From Terriglobia bacterium (GTDB taxonomy: Bacteria > Acidobacteriota > Terriglobia > Terriglobales > Acidobacteriaceae), in the NCBI GenBank assembly GCA_020072645.1, contig JAIQGK010000004.1, positions 86,117 through 150,116 of the forward strand: a stretch of 64,000 nucleotides of DNA. The letters are read 5' to 3'. Positions 16,687 through 24,940 of the stretch are shown here, one piece after another (positions within the stretch are counted from its first letter, which is position 1; every line of letters starts with the position of its first letter). The notes below the pieces were generated by a model. It was not told where the DNA came from and ran no database searches. It worked only from the letters and a program-made list of their open reading frames with translations. The position numbers were made by a program, and so were the translations under genes.

Positions 16687-17061
16687 TTGATAACAGGGAT
16701 TTTATTTGTATCTATTGTGACGCTGGCTGCGTTGGGTGTACCGATTGCGCGCAAGTTTCTTCGCGGTCTCATGGTGGGCTCAGATCTTTATGTGGTGCTG
16801 GAAATCGATGGCCAGACGTTGGTTTACAAAAACCCTTACCGGTACCTGACGTCGCCAGAAGATAAGCCGCTGGATGTCGTGCCTGGCGAAATATTTGAGT
16901 CCGATAAGTTCGAGACCTATTACAACGTCTGCTGGTTTGACGGACAGGGTTCGCTGAGACGCTGCGAACATTCGTACCACCGCACAGAGGAGAACGCGAC
17001 GTACTGCAAGTACGCCGGCTTAGAGCACACGATGATCGGCCAGGTACTGGAGCAACGCTAA
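16687..17061 (+). CDS. Small membrane-anchored protein of unknown function
   Basis: This encodes 124 aa. The TTG start is supported by an excellent upstream AAGGGAAGGA. Residues 1-20 form one transmembrane helix (GILFVSIVTLAALGVPIA), followed by a soluble domain with three Cys residues (YYNVCWFD, LRRCEHSYH and ATYCKYAG). I do not recognise the family. The gene is short but has coding character and stands between a divergent peptidase gene and a convergent outer-membrane-like gene. Confidence 0.6.
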   Translation: MITGILFVSIVTLAALGVPIARKFLRGLMVGSDLYVVLEIDGQTLVYKNPYRYLTSPEDKPLDVVPGEIFESDKFETYYNVCWFDGQGSLRRCEHSYHRTEENATYCKYAGLEHTMIGQVLEQR

Positions 17062-17114
17062 AGTTGCCGCTTCAGCTGCGGGAAAGTGGCAGTCCGGCCT
17101 TGCAGAACATTTGC

Positions 17115-17142
17115 CACTGATCAACGCGGATGAGCGCGGATC
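17115..17142. repeat. Dispersed repeat of the TGATGAGCGC type, copy 1
   Basis: This stretch contains GGATGAGCGCGGATC and is closely related to the element at 23962-23992, which contains TGATGAGCGCAGATC. Both are intergenic and lie just after gene ends. They look like members of a short interspersed repeat family. Confidence 0.45.
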
Positions 17143-17197
17143 GGGAGGAGCAAACTAAACTGCTCGTCAGCGGCTTTGGTGTTCTCCCGTGCTTCTT

Positions 17198-17872
17198 TCA
17201 AAACCGGTAATGTATGCCCGTGCTGAATTGGAAATGCTGCGTGACACCCGGGGAACGCTCGATGATGGGCGGGAGACTCGGTGTGCCTACGCCAATGAAG
17301 GTGAATGTTGGACCTTTATCTTGAAACAGGAGCATATCGCCAAGGTCCCAGCGGAAGGCCCAATGGCGCGCGGGATAGTATTCCGCGACGCCGCCAAGGT
17401 CGAGCGCGCGTTGCGTGAGCCGGCCAACACGGAAAGAAGAAATGCTACTGACACTGCCGATCCCGTTCGGTGCTGGGGTAAGAATGACGGTTTCTCCGCG
17501 AAAGGCATTGCCAAAAGTCATGAACCCGGGGCGCGCCTTGCCGAAGAAACCGAATCGCTGTGTGCGCATGCCTGCCTTGGCTCCGAAAAAGCCGGTCGCG
17601 GCACTTTTGCCCCGCGTGCTGTTGGGAAACCAGCTCCCTGCGCCATCCAGGGCAAAGTGGCGTCCGAAGTTGACGTCGCCTTCCAGTGCGGAGCCAAGGG
17701 CCGCAATTCCCGGCATATGCAGGGTGCTGAAGGCGGCGCCGGCTTCAAAGCGTCCGGGGGAATCCTGCGCGGCAGCAAGAGCGAAAAGGAACAGGACGGA
17801 ACTTGTGACGAGTATGGAAGTTGTTGAGGTTAGTAAACGAATCAGTGAACTACGAAAGCGGGTAGAGTGCAT
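17198..17872 (-). CDS. Putative outer-membrane beta-barrel protein
   Basis: This is a 224-aa exported protein. The N-terminus has a basic region and a hydrophobic signal ending near ALAAAQ. The remainder is rich in Gly and alternating hydrophobic residues (FEAGAAFSTL, NFGRHFALDGAGSWF, FFGKARPGFMTFG), and the C-terminal residues are HYRF. A terminal Phe preceded by alternating aromatics is the usual outer-membrane barrel signature. The conserved FFGAKAGMRTQRFGFFGKARPG region resembles small porin-like proteins of Acidobacteria. Two long plus-strand frames overlap it but lack export signals. Confidence 0.7.
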   Translation of the reverse strand: MHSTRFRSSLIRLLTSTTSILVTSSVLFLFALAAAQDSPGRFEAGAAFSTLHMPGIAALGSALEGDVNFGRHFALDGAGSWFPNSTRGKSAATGFFGAKAGMRTQRFGFFGKARPGFMTFGNAFRGETVILTPAPNGIGSVSSISSFRVGRLTQRALDLGGVAEYYPARHWAFRWDLGDMLLFQDKGPTFTFIGVGTPSLPPIIERSPGVTQHFQFSTGIHYRF

Positions 17873-18080
17873 GGCAGCGTTCTCCTAATGCGTAGCTAGA
17901 CTGCTCCATCGGGTAAAGATCGGTGCTAGAGAAGGAAACTTGCAGGAAAAATAAAGGCCATGTGGCGGCGATCCGGCCTAAATCCACCGCCTTTAGTGGT
18001 TGAAAACCACCATCGGGGGCGTCTACTTATCTTAACCTCCGCTAAAGAGCACTGAATCAGGCAGATACCTCTCCATCCGA

Positions 18081-18097
18081 TTGGCACGGAACATGCA
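18081..18097 (+). promoter_or_regulatory. Sigma-54 promoter (-24/-12)
   Basis: TTGGCACGGAACATGCA matches the sigma-54 consensus YTGGCACGNNNNTTGCW except for one base in the -12 box, with exact GG-N10-GC spacing (GG 18083-18084, GC 18095-18096). It lies about 120 bases before the FecR gene and should need an enhancer-binding activator, none of which is visible in the window. Confidence 0.75.
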
Positions 18098-18146
18098 ATC
18101 ACCTTGTCAACGGTTGAATCAGTAGCTTTACAAGAGGGAAGTAAAA

Positions 18147-18174
18147 GGCGCGCCGAGCTGATCCCCGGCGCGCC
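18147..18174 (+). promoter_or_regulatory. Strong GC hairpin in the leader of the FecR gene
   Basis: Arms GGCGCGCCG (18147-18155) and CGGCGCGCC (18166-18174) form a 9-bp GC-only stem with a 10-base loop, between the sigma-54 promoter and the ribosome binding site. There is no U-tract, so it is more likely an RNA-stability or translation element than a terminator. Confidence 0.5.
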
Positions 18175-18216
18175 GCTTAAAAAAGAGGTTAGCGCATTCG
18201 AGATTAAAGAGGACCC

Positions 18217-20772
18217 ATGAAAACGGTGACCAGGTTAGCAATCATATTATTTGCGGTGACAGGATTAGCGCTGGGTGCGTGGGCGCAGGACCAGGGTTAC
18301 GATAACGGGTCGAATGGCAATGCAGCGTCCACCAATGACGGACAGGAACCAGCGCTGGCGCAGAATTATCCGCAAGGACCGAATGGCGAGGCGGCGCCAC
18401 GGAGTGAAGGGCCCGCGCCTGTAGTGGCCAGAATCAGTTTTATCCATGGCGATGTTTCAACGCAGCGCGGCGATAGCGGAGATTGGGGCAGCACGTCGAT
18501 CAACGCGCCTGTGGTGCGCGGTGACCAGGTGGCTACCGGCGAGAATGCGCGCACAGAAGTTCAGCTTGACTATGCCAATATCCTGCGGCTGGCGGCGCAT
18601 AGCCAGGCCAAGATTGCTGACCTGACGCCCCGGCGCATTCAAGTGCAAGTCGGGCAGGGATATGCAAGTTACACGATGCTGAAGGGCAGTGAGGCGGACG
18701 TGGAAATCGATTCGCCCAATGTGGCGGTGCGTCCGCTGCGGCCGGGGCGCTACCGCGTGCAGGTGGTTTCAGACTCGCAGACAGATGTGATCGTGCGCGA
18801 GGGCGAAGCGGAAATTACCACGCCGCAGGGCAGCACCCGGGTGAGGGAAGGCGAGATTATCACCATCCGCGGGACGGACCAGCCGGAATATAAAGTCAGC
18901 AGCGCGCCAGAGAAAGATGATTGGGACCGCTGGAATAGTGATCGCGACCACATCGTGCGGGACTCAGAGAGCGTCGGCCATACCAACCGCTATTACACCG
19001 GCGTGAATGATCTGGATGAACACGGCAGATGGATTTACGTTCCGGGATATGGCAACGTTTGGCAACCTTATCAGGAAGCAACATGGGCCCCGTATCAAAC
19101 GGGAAGATGGGTCTGGGAGCCCTATTACGGCTGGACCTGGGTGTCTTATGAGCCGTGGGGATGGGCACCATATCACTATGGGCGGTGGTTTTATTACGGG
19201 AATAATTGGTGCTGGTGGCCTGGGCCTCTTTATGTCGGCTACCGGCCGCTGTGGTCTCCGGCATTCGTCTTCTTTGTCGGCTTCGGACATCATTCCGGCT
19301 TCGGCTTTGGCTCAATCGGATGGTTCCCCGTAGGCCCTCATGATCCGTTTTATCCGTGGTACGGACGCGGCTTCAATCGCGTAAACGTAGTCAACATTAC
19401 CGTGATCAATAACTTCCACGGCCATGGCGGCTATATTGCTCCGCTCGCCGTGCGCGGACGTCAGCCCTATTACTCAAACGCGCGTCTGGCGTTGACCAAC
19501 CCGCGTGTGCGCGGCTCGATCACCAGTGTGTCAGCCGAAAACTTTGGTCGCGGCGGCCATGAAGGCTGGCGTCACGGCGTGGAAGAGCGTGAGCTGCGCG
19601 AATCCCGTGTGATGACGGCGAACCTGCCGGTTGTTCCTTCGCGGGAAAGCCTGCATGCCGGTAACGGCAATGCTGGCGCGCCCGCGGGCATACAGACGCG
19701 CAACAGCGATCGCTTCTTTACCAAACACGCGCCTCCTGCGGCAAGGCAGGAATCATTCCATGACCAGATGCAGCGCGTGCAGCGTGTTGTGGGGCCGGAA
19801 GCTGCCGGTGCTTCCCATGGCAGCTCCAGCGGCGCGACAAACGGCGCTCAGAACACCAGCGCTGGGCAGCACTCGTTCAATGAGAGAGGCCGCATTGAGT
19901 CAGGCATGAACAACGCGCATGCGCCGAACGGCGGATCTACCGCTGCTGGTTCGCCAGGCAACACGGCGCAGGACCATTCCCGCGGCGATCATAGCGGCTG
20001 GAACAAGTTTGGTTCCCCCGCCACTCATTCTGGTGGCGACGTGGGAAACGGTCGCTCTGAATCGTCGGGAAATCCGAGAAACTCCTCCGGCGGAGTGAGC
20101 GATCATCAAGTGAATGGTCGCCAGATCAACGACCGCCAGATCAACGACCGCCAGATCAACGACCATCAAATAAACGACCGTCAAATGAGAGATCATCAGA
20201 TTAATTCCGGGATGTCGCAATCTTCTGATCGCAACGCGGGACAGACTTCGCATACGCCGGAAAGCGGTGGCTGGCAGAAATTTCCGTCCAGCGCCGACCG
20301 CAGTTCGGGCCCAGGTCGCGGTCCAGGCCAGGACCACAGTCCAGCCATTGATCACGGTTCAGGCCCTGGTATTTCCGCTGCAGACCGCGTTGATCATACG
20401 GCGCAGGGCAACTCTGGCGGCAACAGCCGGCCTCCGCTCGATCTGCATCGGCCCATCGTTACGCCCAGAGAACAGCCGGGCAATTCATCGCCCGCGCAAC
20501 GGGGGAGCGAGCCCAGATACAATCCGCCGGCCCAACACAATGAGCCTCGCTACAATCCGCCTGCGCCACGCAGTGAATCTCGTGGCTCATACTCAGGAGC
20601 GGGCTCGGGATCGCACAACAGTGGCGGTGGCTCATACTCACGCAACAGCAGCGGTGGATACTCATCGCACAGCAGCGGCGGCGGATCATCATCCCATGGC
20701 GGCGGTGGAGGTTCGTCGCATGGTGGCGGAGGCGGCCATAGCGATTCGAAATCGTCTTCCGGCCATCGCTAA
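18217..20772 (+). CDS. Exported FecR-domain protein with Trp/Tyr-rich block and low-complexity tail
   Basis: This 851-aa protein starts with a signal peptide (to about residue 24). A FecR-like beta domain follows at about 70-235 (FIHGDVSTQRG, VVRGDQVATGENARTEVQL, PLRPGRYRVQVVSD, EGEAEITTPQGSTRVREGE). A compact Trp/Tyr/Pro block at about 265-390 (for example VWQPYQEATWAPYQTGRWVW) resembles DUF6600. The last 350 residues are disordered, rich in Gly, Ser, His and Asn, with tandem QINDR repeats and a Ser/Gly/His tail. Known FecR proteins sense signals in the periplasm, but no cognate sigma factor is adjacent. It is expressed from a probable sigma-54 promoter. The role may be envelope or matrix structure; this is inference. 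Confidence 0.82.
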   Translation: MKTVTRLAIILFAVTGLALGAWAQDQGYDNGSNGNAASTNDGQEPALAQNYPQGPNGEAAPRSEGPAPVVARISFIHGDVSTQRGDSGDWGSTSINAPVVRGDQVATGENARTEVQLDYANILRLAAHSQAKIADLTPRRIQVQVGQGYASYTMLKGSEADVEIDSPNVAVRPLRPGRYRVQVVSDSQTDVIVREGEAEITTPQGSTRVREGEIITIRGTDQPEYKVSSAPEKDDWDRWNSDRDHIVRDSESVGHTNRYYTGVNDLDEHGRWIYVPGYGNVWQPYQEATWAPYQTGRWVWEPYYGWTWVSYEPWGWAPYHYGRWFYYGNNWCWWPGPLYVGYRPLWSPAFVFFVGFGHHSGFGFGSIGWFPVGPHDPFYPWYGRGFNRVNVVNITVINNFHGHGGYIAPLAVRGRQPYYSNARLALTNPRVRGSITSVSAENFGRGGHEGWRHGVEERELRESRVMTANLPVVPSRESLHAGNGNAGAPAGIQTRNSDRFFTKHAPPAARQESFHDQMQRVQRVVGPEAAGASHGSSSGATNGAQNTSAGQHSFNERGRIESGMNNAHAPNGGSTAAGSPGNTAQDHSRGDHSGWNKFGSPATHSGGDVGNGRSESSGNPRNSSGGVSDHQVNGRQINDRQINDRQINDHQINDRQMRDHQINSGMSQSSDRNAGQTSHTPESGGWQKFPSSADRSSGPGRGPGQDHSPAIDHGSGPGISAADRVDHTAQGNSGGNSRPPLDLHRPIVTPREQPGNSSPAQRGSEPRYNPPAQHNEPRYNPPAPRSESRGSYSGAGSGSHNSGGGSYSRNSSGGYSSHSSGGGSSSHGGGGGSSHGGGGGHSDSKSSSGHR
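20104..20200 (+). repeat. 15-base tandem repeat encoding QINDR units
   Basis: About six 15-base units of the form CGCCAGATCAACGAC, some decayed, encode the series QINDR/QINDH within the FecR protein's disordered tail. The first units are nearly identical at the DNA level, so this is a recent and probably length-variable repeat. Confidence 0.75.
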
Positions 20773-20801
20773 GCGGCGGAAAGTTTGGTCGAAGAAAACA
20801 G

Positions 20802-20829
20802 AGAGCGACGGACAACCAACCGTCGCTCT
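20802..20829. terminator. Bidirectional hairpin between convergent genes
   Basis: AGAGCGACGG (20802-20811) pairs perfectly with CCGTCGCTCT (20820-20829) around an 8-base loop, between the convergent FecR and nucleotidyltransferase-like genes. There is no long T-tract on either side, so efficiency is uncertain. Confidence 0.6.
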
Positions 20830-20863
20830 TCTCTGCGTTTAGAGATAAAACGTGAACCCGCTG

Positions 20864-21949
20864 CTACCAGACGCCTTTATCGCTGCCGGTAATTTTGAAC
20901 GCTACAGCCGCTGCGGAAGCTAGCGGCGGCAAAAGGCTCAGGCGAAATGTGGCCGGAACATTGCCGCTGAAAGCCGCCTGGGTAATTTGTTTTGTGTAAA
21001 GCCGCGCTCCGTACGGCATGATGGGCACGCGCAAGAAGCGGGCGCGGGTGTAAATCTTGTCGCCATTTATGGTGGCGGCGGTAATCACTTCAGCCGGCAA
21101 CTCCAGCGGCGTGCCGCGATAGCGCTGCACGTAGTCGGAAACAATCTTCAGGAAGCTGGCAACGCCCGGCCAGATGCCCGCCACAGTCGCAGCATTGCGC
21201 AGTTCGCGGAAATCGACTTTGCCAGATTCAATAATGGCCGTCGCGTTCAGAATGTCACAAACCCTGAAGTAAAAGTGCCGATACATGCGCTGCAACGTGG
21301 CCGCAAAGATCCGCTCTTCCGGCGCGGGAACATAAAACGCGTTTCCGTTCAGCCGTATCGTTACCCGACGGTCAATGCATCGCTTGGCCAATCCAATGTG
21401 TTCGCCGGTCTGGCCCAGGCGGCCAACATGCGTTTCAATCGACTCAGGCAATCCAGGAATGGAAAAGTTCCATTTGCATGCCAGCCGGTCGCCCCAGCTG
21501 CGCGCTTCCACCTTGCCCCCAAAACGCCTGGTGAACACATTCACAATTTTTGCCTTTGATCCGGTTGAAACCAGGTCAAGGTCGTTACCCAGATCAGGCC
21601 AGTGGTCCAGCGTCTTCATTACCACCGTGGGGCAGCCTTCTTCTTCCAGCGCATTACATACCGCTTCCAGATGGTTCAACGCATTGGAGATACGTGCGCG
21701 CTCTTTTGCCAGCGTTTCTACCGCCCAGGCTTGGATGTCGGCATTTCCGCGATTACCGGCTACGCGGTTCAATACCTCAAACGCTCGGATCACCACGTGG
21801 TTGGAATCCGCCAGCTCCACAAAATCCTGCCTCTGGCCCGGCGTAAGCGAGCTAAGCATGGGAATAAGGTCAGAGGCGGAAGCGGGCCGCAAAGTTAATT
21901 TTAAGAATGCATCAATATATTGGCTTTCGTTCTTGATTGCTGTGGCCAT
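20864..21949 (-). CDS. Nucleotidyltransferase-like protein
   Basis: This is a 361-aa protein without signal peptide or membrane segments. The central region VVMKTLDHWPDLGNDLDLV has the Lys, Gly and paired Asp pattern of the uncharacterised nucleotidyltransferase family PF14907. Flanking helical segments and an ICDILNATAIIESG-like region fit that fold. Such proteins are often found with polysaccharide or peptide-carrier gene sets, but none is adjacent here and the substrate is unknown. Short helices at 10-90 (LTPGQRQDFVELADSNHVVI) precede the catalytic core. Confidence 0.6.
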   Translation of the reverse strand: MATAIKNESQYIDAFLKLTLRPASASDLIPMLSSLTPGQRQDFVELADSNHVVIRAFEVLNRVAGNRGNADIQAWAVETLAKERARISNALNHLEAVCNALEEEGCPTVVMKTLDHWPDLGNDLDLVSTGSKAKIVNVFTRRFGGKVEARSWGDRLACKWNFSIPGLPESIETHVGRLGQTGEHIGLAKRCIDRRVTIRLNGNAFYVPAPEERIFAATLQRMYRHFYFRVCDILNATAIIESGKVDFRELRNAATVAGIWPGVASFLKIVSDYVQRYRGTPLELPAEVITAATINGDKIYTRARFLRVPIMPYGARLYTKQITQAAFSGNVPATFRLSLLPPLASAAAVAFKITGSDKGVW

Positions 21950-22085
21950 GGAACCGGGGACTCCTGGGATGATTGCTTAAAAGCTGGTTTGCTCAAAAGT
22001 TGGGCGTTTCAAAAACTGGTTTACTCGAAGATTAGGATGTGGGCTGCTGCTTTCAGGTTGTCGGCGCGTTCAGCAACCTGTTTTT

Positions 22086-22233
22086 ACCGCAAAGGGCGCT
22101 AAGAGCGCAAAGGGGAGTTGAGCAATTTGTTTGTCGTCTGAAAAGGCCGTTCGTTCTTGTTCTGGAAATTGGCGTGCTTCAGACACTTAAAACTTGTTTC
22201 CTTTCTTTGCGTCCTTCGCGCCCTTTGCGGTGA
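22086..22233. repeat. Inverted-repeat element of the CCGCAAAGGGCGC type
   Basis: A unit beginning ACCGCAAAGGGCGCTAAG (22086-22113) faces an inverted relative ending CGCCCTTTGCGGTGAA (22205-22233), enclosing about 90 bases without a gene. The layout resembles a small non-coding mobile element and parallels the one inside eutB. It occupies most of the 370-base gap 21950-22319. Confidence 0.6.
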
Positions 22234-22319
22234 AATCGGGTTGGCTGACTGCTGATTGCTGAGTTGCTTCCTTATATAATCGCCAGTCACGCAAAGCTAT
22301 ACACGCCCAGGAGTTCCGA

Positions 22320-23954
22320 TTGGCATTTGACGACTTAAGACAATGGATTGCCGCGCTCGACAAGGCCGGCGAACTGAAGAGAATACGCACGGAAGTCGAT
22401 CCCATCCTGGAGATCACTGAGATTGCCGACCGCGTGTCTAAAGGCGCGGTCAAAAAGTATGGCCGCCCCGGCGGCCCGGCGTTGCTGTTTGAAAACGTGA
22501 AAGGCGCTAACGGCGTTCCCGTACTCATCAACCAGTTTGGCTCAGAGCGGCGCATGCAGATGGCGCTGGGGGTGGACAGCCTGGACGAAATCGCCGAGCG
22601 CATCCGCCAGCTGCTCAATATGAAGTCGCCAGAAGGCTTTCTGGAAAAGCTGAAGATGCTGCCCATGCTCGCCGATATGGGCAAGTTCTTTCCCAAGATA
22701 GTGCCCACAGGGCCCTGCAAAGAGGTCATTAAGAAAGAGAATTTTTCTTTGCTCGATTTTCCTGTCCTGCAATGCTGGCCTCAGGATGGCGGCCGCTTCA
22801 TCACGTTGCCCTGCGTCATCACCCGCGATCCCAAAACAGGGAAGCGCAACACCGGCATGTACCGCATCCAGATTTATGATGCCACCACCGCTGGCATGCA
22901 CTGGCAACGGCAGAAAGTCGCTGCTGAGCATTACCGCGATCTGTTGCGCCAGGGACAATCACAATTAAATAAAGACCATGGAGCGCAGGCGCCCTCGCCT
23001 GCGAGCAAAGCTCATGTGGCACAGGCACTCTTGCCTGTGCAGCAGCGCCGCGCTGGAGTAGATATCATGGCACGCTCCGGCGGTGGGTCAATGCTTGCCG
23101 CTGGTGATCGTCCCAGCGGGACCATGGAAGTCGCAGTAGCCATTGGGACCGAACCCGCGTTAACTTTTTCCGCCATTGTTCCTGCGCCCCCGGAGATTGA
23201 AGAATTCATCATCGCTGGATTCCTGCGTCAAAAGCCGGTCGAGCTGGTGAAGTGCGAAACCGTTGACCTGGAAGTTCCAGCTTCGGCGGAAATTGTTCTT
23301 GAAGGTTACGTCAAGCTTGACGAGTTGCGCACAGAAGGCCCGTTCGGCGACCACACCGGATTCTACTCACTGGAAGATGAGTACCCGGTCTTCCACGTCA
23401 CCTGTATCACGCACCGCAAGAACCCTATTTACGCCACCACCATCGTGGGCAAGCCGCCCATGGAAGACGCATGGATGGGCAAAGCCGTGGAGCGCATCTT
23501 CCTTCCGCTGATGCGTCTCACGCTGCCGGAAATCGTGGACGTGAATCTGCCAGTTGAAGGCGTATTTCACAACCTGATGATCGTTTCCATCCGCAAGTCG
23601 TATCCAGGACACGCGCGTAAAGTCATGAGCGGCATCTGGGCGCTGGGCCAGGCCATGTTTACCAAGTGCATTGTCGTAGTCGATGAAGACGTGAATGTGC
23701 AGGATATCGGCGAAGTGGTGTTGAAGGTTTTCAACAATATCGATCCTGAGCGCGATATCCAGTTCACACTCGGCCCTGTGGACTCGCTCGACCATGCTTC
23801 TCGCCTGCCGAATTTCGGGTCCAAAATGGGTATCGACGCTACGCGCAAATGGCCGACTGAAGGCTTCACACGCCCATGGCCAGATGAAATCCTGATGGAT
23901 GAGAAGACTAAAGCGCAGGTGGATAAGAAGTGGAAAGACTTGGGGATCGAGTAA
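22320..23954 (+). CDS. ubiD: UbiD family decarboxylase
   Basis: This 544-aa enzyme should use prenylated FMN to decarboxylate aromatic or alpha,beta-unsaturated acids (the ubiquinone/menaquinone branch or aromatic degradation). Family features are plain: MAFDDLRQWIAALDKAGELK at the N-terminus, VAVAIGTEPALTFSAIVPAP in the middle, EGPFGDHTGFYSLEDEYPVF with the catalytic Glu region, and NVQDIGEVVLKVFNNIDP late. Start TTG lies behind CAGGAG. Residues about 222-241 derive from a REP-like double hairpin (22984-23040) inserted in frame where UbiD proteins normally have a short surface linker. No UbiX gene is visible nearby, although one is needed to make the cofactor. Confidence 0.93.
   Translation: MAFDDLRQWIAALDKAGELKRIRTEVDPILEITEIADRVSKGAVKKYGRPGGPALLFENVKGANGVPVLINQFGSERRMQMALGVDSLDEIAERIRQLLNMKSPEGFLEKLKMLPMLADMGKFFPKIVPTGPCKEVIKKENFSLLDFPVLQCWPQDGGRFITLPCVITRDPKTGKRNTGMYRIQIYDATTAGMHWQRQKVAAEHYRDLLRQGQSQLNKDHGAQAPSPASKAHVAQALLPVQQRRAGVDIMARSGGGSMLAAGDRPSGTMEVAVAIGTEPALTFSAIVPAPPEIEEFIIAGFLRQKPVELVKCETVDLEVPASAEIVLEGYVKLDELRTEGPFGDHTGFYSLEDEYPVFHVTCITHRKNPIYATTIVGKPPMEDAWMGKAVERIFLPLMRLTLPEIVDVNLPVEGVFHNLMIVSIRKSYPGHARKVMSGIWALGQAMFTKCIVVVDEDVNVQDIGEVVLKVFNNIDPERDIQFTLGPVDSLDHASRLPNFGSKMGIDATRKWPTEGFTRPWPDEILMDEKTKAQVDKKWKDLGIE
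22984..23040 (+). repeat. REP-like double hairpin inserted in ubiD
   Basis: Two related perfect hairpins follow one another: CGCAGGCG/CGCCTGCG (22984-22991 and 22996-23003) and GCACAGGC/GCCTGTGC (23019-23026 and 23033-23040). They share the CAGGC...GCCTG core. The reading frame of ubiD stays open through both. Confidence 0.75.
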
Positions 23955-23961
23955 TCCCATT

Positions 23962-23992
23962 CGCCGCAGATTTGCGCTGATGAGCGCAGATC
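23962..23992. repeat. Dispersed repeat of the TGATGAGCGC type, copy 2
   Basis: This 31-base stretch directly after the ubiD stop contains GCGCTGATGAGCGC, a small hairpin, followed by AGATC. It matches the copy at 17115-17142. It lies beside the transposase gene, whose family is known to act on such repeats. Confidence 0.5.
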
Positions 23993-24038
23993 AAGCAAAT
24001 TGGGCGCGTTGATTCGCGGCAAAAAGTTTCTGATCTTC

Positions 24039-24482
24039 TCATCCAAAAACATCTTGCGGATCGTAAGGAATCCCATTCTCTTTCAAAAACGTGAGGAATT
24101 CTTCTTCATAAGTCGTCGTTGCATGATATTGCTCCTGATGTTGGATGTACTTCACCACACTTCCAACGTGGGCTTTGCTGATGCTGCATGCGCCGTAGCC
24201 TTCCTGCCAGGAAAAATTGTCTACTTGGCGATTCATCCACTCAGATGATTCCACCTGTATTTTGAGCACCATTTCCTCCATGGAAAGCGTGGGCGGAGGC
24301 TCAACCAGAAGATGGACATGGTTTGTTGTGCCTCCAATCGCATGCACGCCTATCTTGTCCTGCTTGCATATGCTTTCCATGTGAGTCCATAAGCGTTCTT
24401 TCATATCATTGGGGATCGTCGGGTGACGACCCTTGGTGCTGAACAAAACATGATTAAAGACTTCATGGCGGATACGCGGCAA
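24039..24482 (-). CDS. IS200-like (REP-associated) tyrosine transposase
   Basis: This 147-aa protein is full length for the Y1 transposase family. It has the HUH metal-binding motif in TTNHVHLLVEP, the conserved FSWQEGYGACSIS segment, and a candidate catalytic Tyr in VVKYIQHQEQYH. These enzymes cut single-stranded DNA at hairpins. The single-gene form without TnpB and without clear terminal repeats resembles the domesticated REP-associated class, although a simple IS200 copy is possible. The gene is poorer in GC than its neighbours, consistent with transfer. The gap after it to the antitoxin (24483-24643) carries only the promoter and operator of the next operon. Confidence 0.82.
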   Translation of the reverse strand: MPRIRHEVFNHVLFSTKGRHPTIPNDMKERLWTHMESICKQDKIGVHAIGGTTNHVHLLVEPPPTLSMEEMVLKIQVESSEWMNRQVDNFSWQEGYGACSISKAHVGSVVKYIQHQEQYHATTTYEEEFLTFLKENGIPYDPQDVFG

Positions 24483-24620
24483 AGATCCCCCTTAAGCACT
24501 TATGCAGATCGGGCCCCGTCATTCTATCTATACTTGGCGTTCTCTCGTTTGAAAAAGGATTATGGTCGTACAGGCATGGACGAACTGTTGATGTGGATTG
24601 GCAGTCTTTTATGATATGCT

Positions 24621-24639
24621 TGACTAGTCAGACTGGTCA
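24621..24639 (+). promoter_or_regulatory. Operator of the toxin-antitoxin operon
   Basis: The perfect palindrome TGACTAGTCA (24621-24630) is followed directly by the related GACTGGTCA (24631-24639), a few bases before the antitoxin ATG. This is the expected place for autoregulation by a Phd-type antitoxin or antitoxin-toxin complex. Confidence 0.55.
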
Positions 24640-24643
24640 GAAT

Positions 24644-24940
24644 ATGAAAAAGAAACAGAAATCCCGAGCCATTTCTATGGGTGATAGAAACTGGCAACTG
24701 CAGACAGCCAAGGCCCGGTTCAGCGAGCTTTTCCGAAAAGCGCGGGCGGAGGGCCCGCAATGGGTTACCAGGCAGGGCAAAGATGCGGTTGTAGTTGTGG
24801 CAGCTGAAGAATTTCAACGCCTGAGATCTCGGTCCAGACAGCCAGAAAGCCTGGTCGAGTTTTTTGCTAAGTCCCCTCTGGCAGGGGCAAATCTGGAGCT
24901 TGATCGGCCGCGCGATTATGGCAGGGAAATCAACCTGTGA
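24644..24940 (+). CDS. Phd/YefM-type antitoxin
   Basis: From the ATG at 24644 this is 98 aa; a longer frame from 24593 would run through the operator and is rejected. The N-terminal DNA-binding part NWQLQTAKARFSELFRKA and the motif QGKDAVVVVAAEEFQRL are typical of Phd/YefM antitoxins. The C-terminal 30 residues should bind and block the toxin. It overlaps the PIN toxin gene by four bases (GTGA). It probably represses its own promoter through the palindrome at 24621. Confidence 0.85.
   Translation: MKKKQKSRAISMGDRNWQLQTAKARFSELFRKARAEGPQWVTRQGKDAVVVVAAEEFQRLRSRSRQPESLVEFFAKSPLAGANLELDRPRDYGREINL

Noticed and set aside
17189-17827. Plus-strand open frame of 212 codons
   Set aside because: The minus strand has a signal peptide and a barrel-type C-terminal Phe; the plus-strand product is very polar with no recognisable domain.
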